7,876 nucleotides of DNA from Bacteroidota bacterium (GCA_021793135.1 JAJYTI010000100.1:1-7876); one strand, 5' to 3'; positions 1-7,070 are shown, counted from the stretch's first letter. Notes: a model not told the origin generated them from the sequence alone. Numbers and translations are program-made.

Positions 1-35
1 TGTATTTTATAATGGTAATATAGAGATATATTATC

Positions 36-989
36 CTACAATAAAGATTGTATGATTTCTTTCATACTCACTCCATCGGCTTCTGCTTTGTAGTTACGCA
101 ATAGTCTATGTTGTAGTACTTCTAGAGCTATTGCACGTACATCTTCTTGATCCGGAGATAGTTTACCATTAAGTGAAGCTCGTGTTTTTGCTGCTATAAT
201 AAGGTTTTGTGATGCTCTTGGCCCTGCACCCCAATCTACATATTCTTTAACTAAGTCAGTAGCAGTATTTGCATTAGGCCTAGTTTTGCTAACTATAGAT
301 ACAGCATATTCTATTACATTATCTGCCACTGGAATACGACGAATCAATTTTTGATAGTTGGATATCTCTGCAGCTGTAAATAGAGACTGAATTTGTTCGG
401 TTTGTGGTTTTGTAGTACTCTTTACAATAGTTACCTCTTCATCGAAACTCGGGTAATCTAATTGTATAGCAAACATAAATCTATCTAATTGTGCTTCGGG
501 TAATGGATAAGTCCCTTCTTGTTCTATTGGGTTTTGAGTGGCAAGCACAAAATATGGCTCTTGTAATGCATAACGTTTTCCAGCAATAGTAACTCCCTTC
601 TCTTGCATAGCTTCTAGTAAAGCAGCTTGCGTTTTTGGAGGAGTACGGTTTATTTCGTCTGCGAGTACTAAGTTGGAGAAAACAGGACCAGGAATAAACT
701 CAAATTCTCTCGCTTTATTAAGAACCTCAGAACCTAGAATATCGCTAGGCATTAGGTCTGGGGTAAACTGTATACGTTTAAAATCTAATCCTAGCGCTTG
801 TGCTACGGTATGTACCAAAAGGGTTTTTGCTAAACCTGGAACTCCAATTAATAAAACGTGACCACCCGAAAAAATAGCATTTAAAACACTATCTACTACT
901 TTTTCTTGACCAATAATTATTTTAGCTACTTCTTGTTTAAGTTGGCTATGTTTCTTTACTAGTTGCTCTAAGGCAGTCACATCCGACAT
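36..989 (-). CDS. MoxR-family AAA+ ATPase
   Basis: This is a 317-aa cytoplasmic AAA+ ATPase of the MoxR family, complete and of normal family length. Visible motifs are Walker A GVPGLAKT (residues 49-56), Walker B LVLADEINR (107-115, with D111 and E112), sensor 1 ATQNP (150-154), a likely arginine finger in PEAQLDRF (R170), and a sensor-2-like WGAGPR (R258) in the C-terminal lid. There is no signal peptide or membrane segment. MoxR proteins are known to act as chaperone-like ATPases that usually work with a VWA-domain protein to mature or activate enzymes and cell-envelope complexes; no such partner is in this window. The gene starts 10 bp after the SurA-like gene stops, so it is almost certainly the last gene seen of that operon. 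The ATG at 989 is supported by this spacing and by the family's usual N-terminus. Only 35 bp follow its TAG stop before the window ends, with no terminator there. Its client is unknown; family assignment is very secure. Confidence 0.95.
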   Translation of the reverse strand: MSDVTALEQLVKKHSQLKQEVAKIIIGQEKVVDSVLNAIFSGGHVLLIGVPGLAKTLLVHTVAQALGLDFKRIQFTPDLMPSDILGSEVLNKAREFEFIPGPVFSNLVLADEINRTPPKTQAALLEAMQEKGVTIAGKRYALQEPYFVLATQNPIEQEGTYPLPEAQLDRFMFAIQLDYPSFDEEVTIVKSTTKPQTEQIQSLFTAAEISNYQKLIRRIPVADNVIEYAVSIVSKTRPNANTATDLVKEYVDWGAGPRASQNLIIAAKTRASLNGKLSPDQEDVRAIALEVLQHRLLRNYKAEADGVSMKEIIQSLL

Positions 990-999
990 ACTTATTTTT

Positions 1000-2481
1000 T
1001 TATTTTAACGAATTTAACCAATTGTCTGATAACTTACAATCGTCATAATCTTCGTTTACGTGAATATAAGTTTCACGTACTTTTTCTTTACGCCATTTAT
1101 TTAGCTCTTTAATTTGCTTTTGCTGTAGTGCTAAATCTTTAATCTTAGCATAATCTTGTTGATAATCTGCTGGATGCTCTTCAAAACGTCTAGTTACTTT
1201 TATAATCTTATAAAAGCTTTTTCCATAATGATCTCTATCAGAAATTACTGGAGAAATCTCCCCTTCTTTTAAGTTATAGATTTGAGAGTTCAAATCAGAA
1301 TCTAATTTTGTTAAATCGAAACGTACATCTAATGTTTGTGGATTAAATAATTGTCCACCGTTGGTTCTAGTTTCTTTTTCATCGGAATATTTTCTTGCTG
1401 CATCTTCGAAACTTATTGTTTCATTCTTAATTTCTGTACGTATAGAATCTGCTAGATGCTTGGCATCATTAATTGCTTTTTGCGAAACGCTAGGGTATAA
1501 TAGAATATGACTTACTTCTATTTCTTGTCCACGTATTTTATCTAACTTAACAATATGGAATCCAAATTCAGTTTCGAATGGCTCACTAATATCTCCTTCG
1601 TTACGTAGAGAGAATGCAGCATCTTTAAACTCCTTAACAAAAGGAGAGTCTCTTCGCATGCTTCCAATTTTTCCTCCTTGAGATTTAGATCCATCCTTAG
1701 AGTATAATACTGCTAAAGTAGAAAAACTAGATTTTCCTTCTAATACATCATCACGCATTTCGTTAAGTCTATCGATAACACTTTGTTTATTTGCCTCGGA
1801 TATTTTTGGTTCAAATATAATATGTGCCAACTCTACTTCGGTACTTATATAAGGTCTGTCTTCTTCTGGGATTCCATAAAAAAACTGACGTACTTCTTCT
1901 GGAGTTACTTCCACATCCTCAATTACAGAGGACTGCATCATTTCTGACAATTGATTTGTTTTGTGATGGAAAAACAATTCATCACGTAAAGCATCCATAC
2001 TTTCTTTTCGGTAAAACTCTACTAAAGCTTCTTCCGATCCCATTTGTTCTATCATAGCACCTACTTGCTGATCCATGTAGGAACGAATACGTTCTTCATC
2101 GACTTGCAAACTATCTACTTCTGCATGGTGTGCATATAACTTGTCTTCCATTAATTTACTTAGTAAATCACAACGGGTAACGCCTTCTGTAGAGATTCCA
2201 CTGTATTCCATTTCTAAAAGTGCTTTATCAATATCGCTATCTAGCACCATATAACTTCCTACAACAGCACTAATGCCTTCTACCTTATACTTGGTGTCCG
2301 ATTGCATTTTGGGTCTCTCGGTTCTTAATACCGGGATCTCTTTCTCTCCAAGTTTTACCGTACCTGTGGTATCGATAACACCCATTTCTTGTGCATTTAC
2401 ACCAAATTGTATAAAAAGTGCAATTATAAAAAACCAACTTTTATGGATTGTAGGTCTGAAATTTTCTGTTTTTAATAGCAT
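1000..2481 (-). CDS. surA: SurA-like periplasmic chaperone / peptidylprolyl isomerase
   Basis: A 493-aa exported foldase. The N-terminus has a Sec signal peptide with a long polar start, a hydrophobic core (about 15-27) and a likely cleavage after VNA (residue 30). A SurA-type N-terminal chaperone region spans about 66-200, followed by two parvulin domains (about 215-315 and 321-430) and a C-terminal helix rich in charge. Parvulin 1 keeps both active-site histidines (H220 in AHII, H309 in GFHIVKL) and the YSKD motif (260-263). Parvulin 2 keeps H325 (SHILL) and YSDE, but the terminal His is replaced by K425 in FYKIIKV, so it may be weak or inactive. In E. coli SurA the second domain is the active one, so the pattern here appears reversed. 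The mature chain has just two cysteines, C104 and C482. The ATG lies 41 bp inside the upstream lipoprotein gene, suggesting translational coupling. SurA delivers unfolded outer-membrane proteins across the periplasm; that role is inferred from family. The symbol is by similarity of architecture. Confidence 0.88.
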   Translation of the reverse strand: MLLKTENFRPTIHKSWFFIIALFIQFGVNAQEMGVIDTTGTVKLGEKEIPVLRTERPKMQSDTKYKVEGISAVVGSYMVLDSDIDKALLEMEYSGISTEGVTRCDLLSKLMEDKLYAHHAEVDSLQVDEERIRSYMDQQVGAMIEQMGSEEALVEFYRKESMDALRDELFFHHKTNQLSEMMQSSVIEDVEVTPEEVRQFFYGIPEEDRPYISTEVELAHIIFEPKISEANKQSVIDRLNEMRDDVLEGKSSFSTLAVLYSKDGSKSQGGKIGSMRRDSPFVKEFKDAAFSLRNEGDISEPFETEFGFHIVKLDKIRGQEIEVSHILLYPSVSQKAINDAKHLADSIRTEIKNETISFEDAARKYSDEKETRTNGGQLFNPQTLDVRFDLTKLDSDLNSQIYNLKEGEISPVISDRDHYGKSFYKIIKVTRRFEEHPADYQQDYAKIKDLALQQKQIKELNKWRKEKVRETYIHVNEDYDDCKLSDNWLNSLK

Positions 2482-3319
2482 CTTTTGTAATATCTTTTTC
2501 TAGTTTTTTTGTTAGCTCTAACTTTCTTGAATTTAGCAATATTTGTCTGATTGTCGGTTCAATATACGACAAAGGAGCGACATCATTTCGCTCTAATCTA
2601 TCTTCAACTTTCAGCAAATATACTCCTATTGAATCTTGTAGTTCAATAAAACTCGTTTTTTTTAATTCTCCTTCACTTTCTTTTAATATTGGGAACTCGG
2701 CTAATAACACATCTTTTTTCACCCAAACCGAGTCATTTAGGTTGATTTTCCGGAATTGATAGCTTTTTCTAGTCAGCTCTTCTTTATCTTCTTCATTGAA
2801 ACGTTCTAGGTTTTTCTTTACCTCTTTTATATCGGAGTAATCTTTACTTACATTGACATAGCGAACTTTTAGAAGCTCATTATTCAAATGAAAATTCTCT
2901 TTATTCAACTCATAAAACTCTTCGATAGCAGATTGATTTATTGTACTATCTAATTGTTGGATAAGATACGTGTTTTTATATGCTTCAGTAAATAAATTAC
3001 GTTCATATTCATTTACCATTTTCTCAAAACGCTCTTGTGTATTGTGCGGAAGATTTAGTTTAGCTTGATCTAATAATAATTGCTGTGTAGCCCAATGATT
3101 AATATAAGACTCTACCACCGCAGTACTATCTGATGTGCTCATCCAATCAGACACTAGGTGTTCTACATCTTCGAGATACAGATAACTTTCGTTTACTCTA
3201 GCAATACGAGTTTTTCCTTGTTCTACTTGAAACATGTTACAACTCCATGCTGCAAAACTTATCAAACCGATTACTATAAAACGGATGTTTATCTTAATTT
3301 GTTTTTTAATTTTTTCCAT
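2441..3319 (-). CDS. Lipoprotein with degenerate SurA/parvulin-like fold
   Basis: A 292-aa protein with a basic N-terminus, a hydrophobic stretch (residues 12-25) and a cysteine at 27 in AAWSC. This fits a relaxed lipobox of the Bacteroidota type, so it is probably a lipid-anchored periplasmic protein. No acidic surface-export signal follows the cysteine (next residues NMFQVEQ), so I expect it to face the periplasm. Residues about 36-140 resemble a SurA/PpiD N-terminal chaperone segment, and about 148-240 resemble a parvulin domain that has lost its active site: the first strand reads LLKVRYVNV with no HIL motif, and the last reads GVYLLKVEDRL where active members have G-[WYF]-H-I. It is likely a chaperone or partner and not an isomerase. 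Its ATG lies 31 bp inside the upstream foldase gene and its end overlaps the SurA-like gene by 41 bp. Position between two foldases supports a shared role. Family assignment is by architecture and context, so moderately sure; the translation itself is secure. Confidence 0.8.
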   Translation of the reverse strand: MEKIKKQIKINIRFIVIGLISFAAWSCNMFQVEQGKTRIARVNESYLYLEDVEHLVSDWMSTSDSTAVVESYINHWATQQLLLDQAKLNLPHNTQERFEKMVNEYERNLFTEAYKNTYLIQQLDSTINQSAIEEFYELNKENFHLNNELLKVRYVNVSKDYSDIKEVKKNLERFNEEDKEELTRKSYQFRKINLNDSVWVKKDVLLAEFPILKESEGELKKTSFIELQDSIGVYLLKVEDRLERNDVAPLSYIEPTIRQILLNSRKLELTKKLEKDITKDAIKNRKFQTYNP

Positions 3320-5220
3320 CTATTCTTTTTTAGCTTTACCTTGTATTTTTGGCGTAAGCTATTTATCCACTCCTCTTCGTAAGTATTTTGGTATGCCTGA
3401 AGAACGCGATTTTGTGATGTAGCAAAATCACTATTCCCTTCTGGTAAATATTCTATTAGTTTTACTAATTTATACTCACCATTATCGGAGTTAGGTTTTA
3501 TCAAATCAGCATTTTCACCAAGCTTCTGCGATCGTGGATTATCTTTTGTCCATATTTCAGTATTAGAAGTAACATTAAACTCTTTGTCGATCTCACTTAT
3601 TTCAACGTTAGAGTTTAATTTTTCTTGTATAGCCTCTGCAGTACTTTGATCATTTACTTTATAAATTACAACTTTCCATCTTTCTGGTAATGCAAATTGC
3701 TCTTTATGCTTAGCAAAATACTCTTTTTGTGCAATCGTATCCTTTGCTACTTTCCCCCATATTTCTTGTTTCATTAGGTCAAACAAAAGCATTCCATTAT
3801 TATATTCATCTATAAGTGCAGCATATTCCTCATCTTCTTTATACATTTTCTTTGCATACGAATGTAATGCTTGTTCTCTCTTGTAATTTTCTAATGCAGT
3901 ATATAATATCTGATCTTCACGCATTCCTGCGGTTCCAAATTGTTTCTTAGGCCCTAAATACTCCAAAAAATCATTATAATAGTAAACTTCTTGACCTAGG
4001 CTAAACAACTGTTTATTATCTTGTTCGGGAAGACTTACTTCAGGCTTATTTTTTAAAAGATATTCACGATCTATAAGCTCTAAGAAATCTTGTGCATAAT
4101 CTTCTGTTATTAATCGATAATTTAATGCATCCAAAAGTTTAGCATATTTTTTATCATCGTAATAAGATACACCTGCTTTACTATTAAAGAACTCAATTAT
4201 TTTTTGGGTAGTTTCTTCTTTTGTGGGATGTGGCAACCTTTCTAATAACTTTACTATATGCCAACCCATATCAGACTCGAACGGCTCGCTATATTCGCCT
4301 TCTTTAAGATTATATGCACTATCTGTAAATTCTTTTAATCTTATGGTTCTTCTATCGAAAGGTTTTAATTCTCCGCCTTTCTCTATGGTTGCTTTGTCTT
4401 GTGAATATTCTTTTACAACATCCGAAAAATCTTCTCCATTCTCAAGTGCTTGATAAGCTTTAAAAATTCTATCCTTATCAGCCACAGTATCTTTACTCTT
4501 CATAAGCATAATATGTGCTGCACGAAGCTTGGGTTCTCTATCGCGTTCATCATGAACTTTTAAAATATGGTAACCGTACCCTGTTCTTATTACTTCCGAA
4601 ACTTCTCCAACAGATGTATTGAATGCTGCATCTTCAAAAGGCATAACCATCTGCAAACTACTGAAATAACCTAAATCTCCTTTTGTGTTTTTTGCTGCTG
4701 GTTCATCGGAATATTCTTGTGCAAGTTCATTAAAATCCTCTCCTGCAATTGCACGTTCTCGTAAAGCATTTATTTTCTCGTATGCTTTTACCGTGTCTTT
4801 ACCATGCGCATAATTTGGTAGATTTATAAGAATATGACTAGCATGAACTTCTTTTAAACTACGGTTATACATATCTTCGATAATCTTTGCATTTAGCTCA
4901 CTATCTTCTAATAATTGCAATGTAGTCTCATCTCGATATTCCTTGATATCTTTTATATAAGATTCTTTTTTGTCTAACCCTAAAGCCTTTGCCTCTTTTA
5001 ACTTCAATTGATAGTCGATAAAAAGCTCTAAATAGTTATCTAGATCTTTTTGACTCTCTTCGCTAACGGTTTTCAAATTTTTCTTATACAATCTAGAAAA
5101 CTCATCGGAATAAACTGGTGCATCATCAATATAGAGAAATGCATCTTTTTTGTTTTGTCCCCACGTGAAAGAAGTGAACAAAATTAAATATAGGAATATG
5201 CAGTATTGAGATATGTTCAT
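3289..5220 (-). CDS. Periplasmic double-parvulin peptidylprolyl isomerase (PpiD/SurA-like)
   Basis: A 643-aa exported foldase, read from the ATG at 5220. The signal peptide has a hydrophobic core (about 6-15) and a likely cut near TWG|Q (residue 21). An N-terminal chaperone segment (about 30-120) is followed by parvulin 1 (about 124-223; H129 in ASHIL, YSDE, H218 in GYGYHIL), parvulin 2 (about 233-328; AHIML, YSQD, GWHIVKL), a helical linker, and a C-terminal segment (about 499-595) that looks like a third, degenerate parvulin: it starts PERWKVVIYKV and ends EYKLVKLIEYL, with neither histidine. The last 15 residues are very basic. The reading frame stays open 16 codons further to a TTG at 5268, but I reject that start: the ATG begins a clean signal peptide, and the TTG is the -33 element of the promoter. 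First gene of the foldase operon; its 3' end overlaps the lipoprotein gene by 31 bp. The role, folding of envelope proteins through prolyl isomerization and chaperoning, is inferred from the family. Confidence 0.9.
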   Translation of the reverse strand: MNISQYCIFLYLILFTSFTWGQNKKDAFLYIDDAPVYSDEFSRLYKKNLKTVSEESQKDLDNYLELFIDYQLKLKEAKALGLDKKESYIKDIKEYRDETTLQLLEDSELNAKIIEDMYNRSLKEVHASHILINLPNYAHGKDTVKAYEKINALRERAIAGEDFNELAQEYSDEPAAKNTKGDLGYFSSLQMVMPFEDAAFNTSVGEVSEVIRTGYGYHILKVHDERDREPKLRAAHIMLMKSKDTVADKDRIFKAYQALENGEDFSDVVKEYSQDKATIEKGGELKPFDRRTIRLKEFTDSAYNLKEGEYSEPFESDMGWHIVKLLERLPHPTKEETTQKIIEFFNSKAGVSYYDDKKYAKLLDALNYRLITEDYAQDFLELIDREYLLKNKPEVSLPEQDNKQLFSLGQEVYYYNDFLEYLGPKKQFGTAGMREDQILYTALENYKREQALHSYAKKMYKEDEEYAALIDEYNNGMLLFDLMKQEIWGKVAKDTIAQKEYFAKHKEQFALPERWKVVIYKVNDQSTAEAIQEKLNSNVEISEIDKEFNVTSNTEIWTKDNPRSQKLGENADLIKPNSDNGEYKLVKLIEYLPEGNSDFATSQNRVLQAYQNTYEEEWINSLRQKYKVKLKKNRWKKLKNKLR

Positions 5221-5238
5221 ATTGAATAATTTGTTAAG

Positions 5239-5268
5239 CAAAAATATAAAAAAGCTATAGGCACACAA
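5239..5268 (-). promoter_or_regulatory. Bacteroidota-type promoter of the foldase operon
   Basis: On the minus strand, TTG (5268-5266) is followed by a 19-bp spacer (5265-5247) and TATTTTTG (5246-5239). This fits the known Bacteroidota consensus TTG-N19-TAnnTTTG at the -33 and -7 positions with no mismatch in the defined bases. It sits 18 bp before the ATG at 5220, giving a short leader of roughly 12-15 nt, and lies downstream of the guaB terminator. Together these make the operon independently transcribed. The start point was not measured; it is inferred from the -7 element. Confidence 0.75.
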
Positions 5269-5342
5269 GGAATTCCGTGATAGAAAGCGAACGTAAAAAA
5301 GTATCTTAGCATTTTATTTAACTACCCACGTAACTTATTAAC

Positions 5343-5390
5343 TAAAAATAGAAGAGGCTTGAATAGTTATTCAAGCCTCTTCTATTTTTA
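5343..5390 (-). terminator. guaB intrinsic terminator hairpin
   Basis: A perfect inverted repeat with a 22-bp stem (5343-5364 pairing with 5369-5390) and a 4-base loop. The core is AGAAGAGGCTTGAATA and its complement, flanked by A/T tracts (AAAAAT and ATTTTT). It begins 13 bp after the guaB stop on the minus strand and ends about 75 bp before the foldase promoter. The A and T tracts are part of the stem, so it could act in both directions, but no plus-strand gene approaches it. Confidence 0.85.
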
Positions 5391-5403
5391 TATTTCTAAT
5401 TAA

Positions 5404-6876
5404 TTACCTTGTGTAATTAGGTGCTTCTTTTGTAATTGTCACATTGTGTGGGTGACTTTCGTTAATTCCAGAAGCTGTGATTTTTACAAATTTCCCTGTT
5501 CGTTTTAGAGTTTCGATGTCTTTAGAACCACAATATCCCATACTTGCTCGTAATCCTCCAATAAATTGTGTCATACTTTCTTCCAAGCTTCCTTTATAAG
5601 CCACACGACCTACGATTCCTTCTGGAACAAGCTTTTTAATATCATCTTCTACATCTTGGAAATAACGATCTTTAGATCCTTTACTCATGGCTTCTACAGA
5701 ACCCATTCCTCTATAAGATTTATATTTTCTTCCTTCGTAAATAATTGTTTCCCCTGGAGACTCTTTAGTTCCAGCTAAAAGCGAACCTAACATTACACTA
5801 TCTGCTCCTGCAGCAATTGCTTTTGCAATATCTCCAGTATAACGAACTCCTCCGTCAGCAATAACAGGAACTCCCGAATCTTTAATAGCTGCAGCCACCT
5901 CTAAAACAGCTGAGAACTGTGGATATCCAACTCCTGCAACTACACGAGTAGTACATATGGATCCGGGTCCAATACCTACTTTTACGGCATCGGCTCCAGC
6001 TTCTACTAAAAACTTCGCAGCCTCGGCAGTTGCAATATTCCCGACAACAACGTCTATCTTAGGGAACGCTTCTTTAATTTGTTTTAATACTTTAATAACA
6101 CCTTCAGAATGTCCGTGTGCTGTATCGATAATCACTGCATCCACATGAGCATCTACCAAAGCTTGTGCACGTTCCATAACATCTGCAGTAACACCCAAAG
6201 CTGCAGCTACACGCAATCTACCATACGCATCTTTATTGGCATTTGGCTTTTGAGTAAGCTTAGTAATATCTCTAAAAGTAATAAGGCCAAGTAAGGTGTT
6301 ATCATCGGTTACTACTGGAAGCTTTTCTATTTTATGTTTTTGCAATACCTTTTCGGCATCTTGCAATGAGGTTCCTTTTTTAACTGTTACAAGATTTTCA
6401 GATGTCATTACTTCTGACAAAGGTCGATGACCATCTCTTTCAAATCGTAAATCACGGTTTGTAACTATTCCTATTAATTTTCCGGCATCGTCTATAATTG
6501 GAATTCCACCTATGCTATATTCACGCATGGTTTTTTTAGCATCTTCTACAGTAGCATCTCTTCCTAATGTTACAGGGTCTTGAATCATTCCGCTCTCTGC
6601 ACGTTTTACTTTTCGCACTTCTATAGCTTGCTGCTCGATGCTCATATTTTTATGTAAAACACCTATACCGCCTTCTCTTGCAATAGCAATTGCCATGGCA
6701 CTTTCGGTAACCGTATCCATTGCTGCTGAAATAATCGGTGTATTGAGCTCTATGTTTTTTGTGAATTTACTTTTTAGAGAAACTTCTCTTGGTAGCACGT
6801 TTGAATAAGCTGGCACTAAGAGTACGTCATCGTAAGTAAGACCTTCTTGAAGAATTTTTTGGCTGTGTATGTCCAT
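5404..6876 (-). CDS. guaB: IMP dehydrogenase
   Basis: A 490-aa cytoplasmic enzyme that oxidizes IMP to XMP with NAD+, the committed step to guanine nucleotides. It has the usual bacterial length and order: an N-terminal barrel part with LTYDDVLLVPAYS (13-25), a tandem CBS (Bateman) insert (about 95-210) that in this family binds purine nucleotides and tunes activity, then the catalytic barrel. Visible motifs are DTAHGHS (251-257; D251 contacts NAD), GIGPGSICTTR (301-311) with catalytic C308, the IMP phosphate-binding DGGVR (341-345), GSLLAGT (364-370), YRGMGS (388-393), and the flap SKDRYFQ with R404-Y405. No key residue is missing. The start ATG at 6876 is the family's normal start, and it directly abuts one arm of a leader inverted repeat. 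A hairpin terminator follows 13 bp after the TAA stop, so guaB appears to be transcribed apart from the foldase genes downstream. Confidence 0.98.
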   Translation of the reverse strand: MDIHSQKILQEGLTYDDVLLVPAYSNVLPREVSLKSKFTKNIELNTPIISAAMDTVTESAMAIAIAREGGIGVLHKNMSIEQQAIEVRKVKRAESGMIQDPVTLGRDATVEDAKKTMREYSIGGIPIIDDAGKLIGIVTNRDLRFERDGHRPLSEVMTSENLVTVKKGTSLQDAEKVLQKHKIEKLPVVTDDNTLLGLITFRDITKLTQKPNANKDAYGRLRVAAALGVTADVMERAQALVDAHVDAVIIDTAHGHSEGVIKVLKQIKEAFPKIDVVVGNIATAEAAKFLVEAGADAVKVGIGPGSICTTRVVAGVGYPQFSAVLEVAAAIKDSGVPVIADGGVRYTGDIAKAIAAGADSVMLGSLLAGTKESPGETIIYEGRKYKSYRGMGSVEAMSKGSKDRYFQDVEDDIKKLVPEGIVGRVAYKGSLEESMTQFIGGLRASMGYCGSKDIETLKRTGKFVKITASGINESHPHNVTITKEAPNYTR

Positions 6877-6930
6877 TGCAATTAAATTTTTATATCGAAG
6901 AGTTCGATTGTAGTTTGGTGTTTAATTGCA
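6877..6930 (-). promoter_or_regulatory. guaB leader inverted repeat occluding the start
   Basis: In minus-strand sense, TGCAATTAAA (6930-6921) is an exact reverse complement of TTTAATTGCA (6886-6877), and the second arm ends one base before the ATG of guaB. Between them lies a smaller hairpin, ATCGAA-CTC-TTCGAT (6908-6894). If the transcript starts a few bases after the -7 element, most of the first arm is in the mRNA, and the fold would pair up the ribosome-landing region. The pairing is seen directly; a regulatory role is inference. It could instead be a DNA operator with two half-sites, or a 5' stabilizing stem. Confidence 0.5.
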
Positions 6931-6932
6931 TG

Positions 6933-6940
6933 CAAATATA
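6933..6940 (-). promoter_or_regulatory. Probable guaB -7 element
   Basis: TATATTTG on the minus strand matches the Bacteroidota -7 consensus TAnnTTTG and lies 56 bp before the guaB ATG. No TTG is present at the expected -33 distance (about 6958-6964), so the -33 part is weak or absent. It is the only TAnnTTTG I see in the gap before guaB, which supports it. The predicted start is near 6926-6929. Confidence 0.5.
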
Positions 6941-7070
6941 AATATTTTCTAGCTATAAATAGTTTATTATACTAGGTAATTTTCATTTATTTATAATCAA
7001 ACATCATATAGATTAAAGAAGCTCTATTTTTCATTCATTCTTACAGTGAGATTTACACACTACAATTCTA

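Noticed and set aside
1..35. Terminator after the MoxR gene
   Set aside because: The 35 bases are AT-rich without an inverted repeat, and the window ends, so operon continuation cannot be judged.
673..861. Open frame of 62 codons on the plus strand inside the MoxR gene
   Set aside because: It lies wholly antisense to the conserved ATPase core and has no recognisable domain or promoter; the same holds for the other short plus-strand frames in the window, for example 1824-2057, 4223-4453 and 5957-6148.
3158..3422. Two overlapping plus-strand frames, one with a hydrophobic, Phe-rich product
   Set aside because: They are the antisense of the AT-rich lysine/glutamate-rich gene overlap at 3289-3319 and its flanks; the hydrophobic look follows from complementing Lys and Glu codons.
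5221..5268. N-terminal extension of the 643-aa foldase to the TTG at 5268
   Set aside because: It overlaps a near-perfect Bacteroidota promoter, and the ATG at 5220 starts a normal signal peptide.
6877..6940. Purine or other known riboswitch before guaB
   Set aside because: The leader is about 50 nt and shows no three-way junction or known aptamer core; only the simple nested inverted repeats are supported.
6941..7070. Possible terminator or small gene after the nucleotidase
   Set aside because: Only weak AT-only pairings such as ATAAA/TTTAT (6955-6967) are visible, with no G+C stem, and no convincing open frame or RNA gene.
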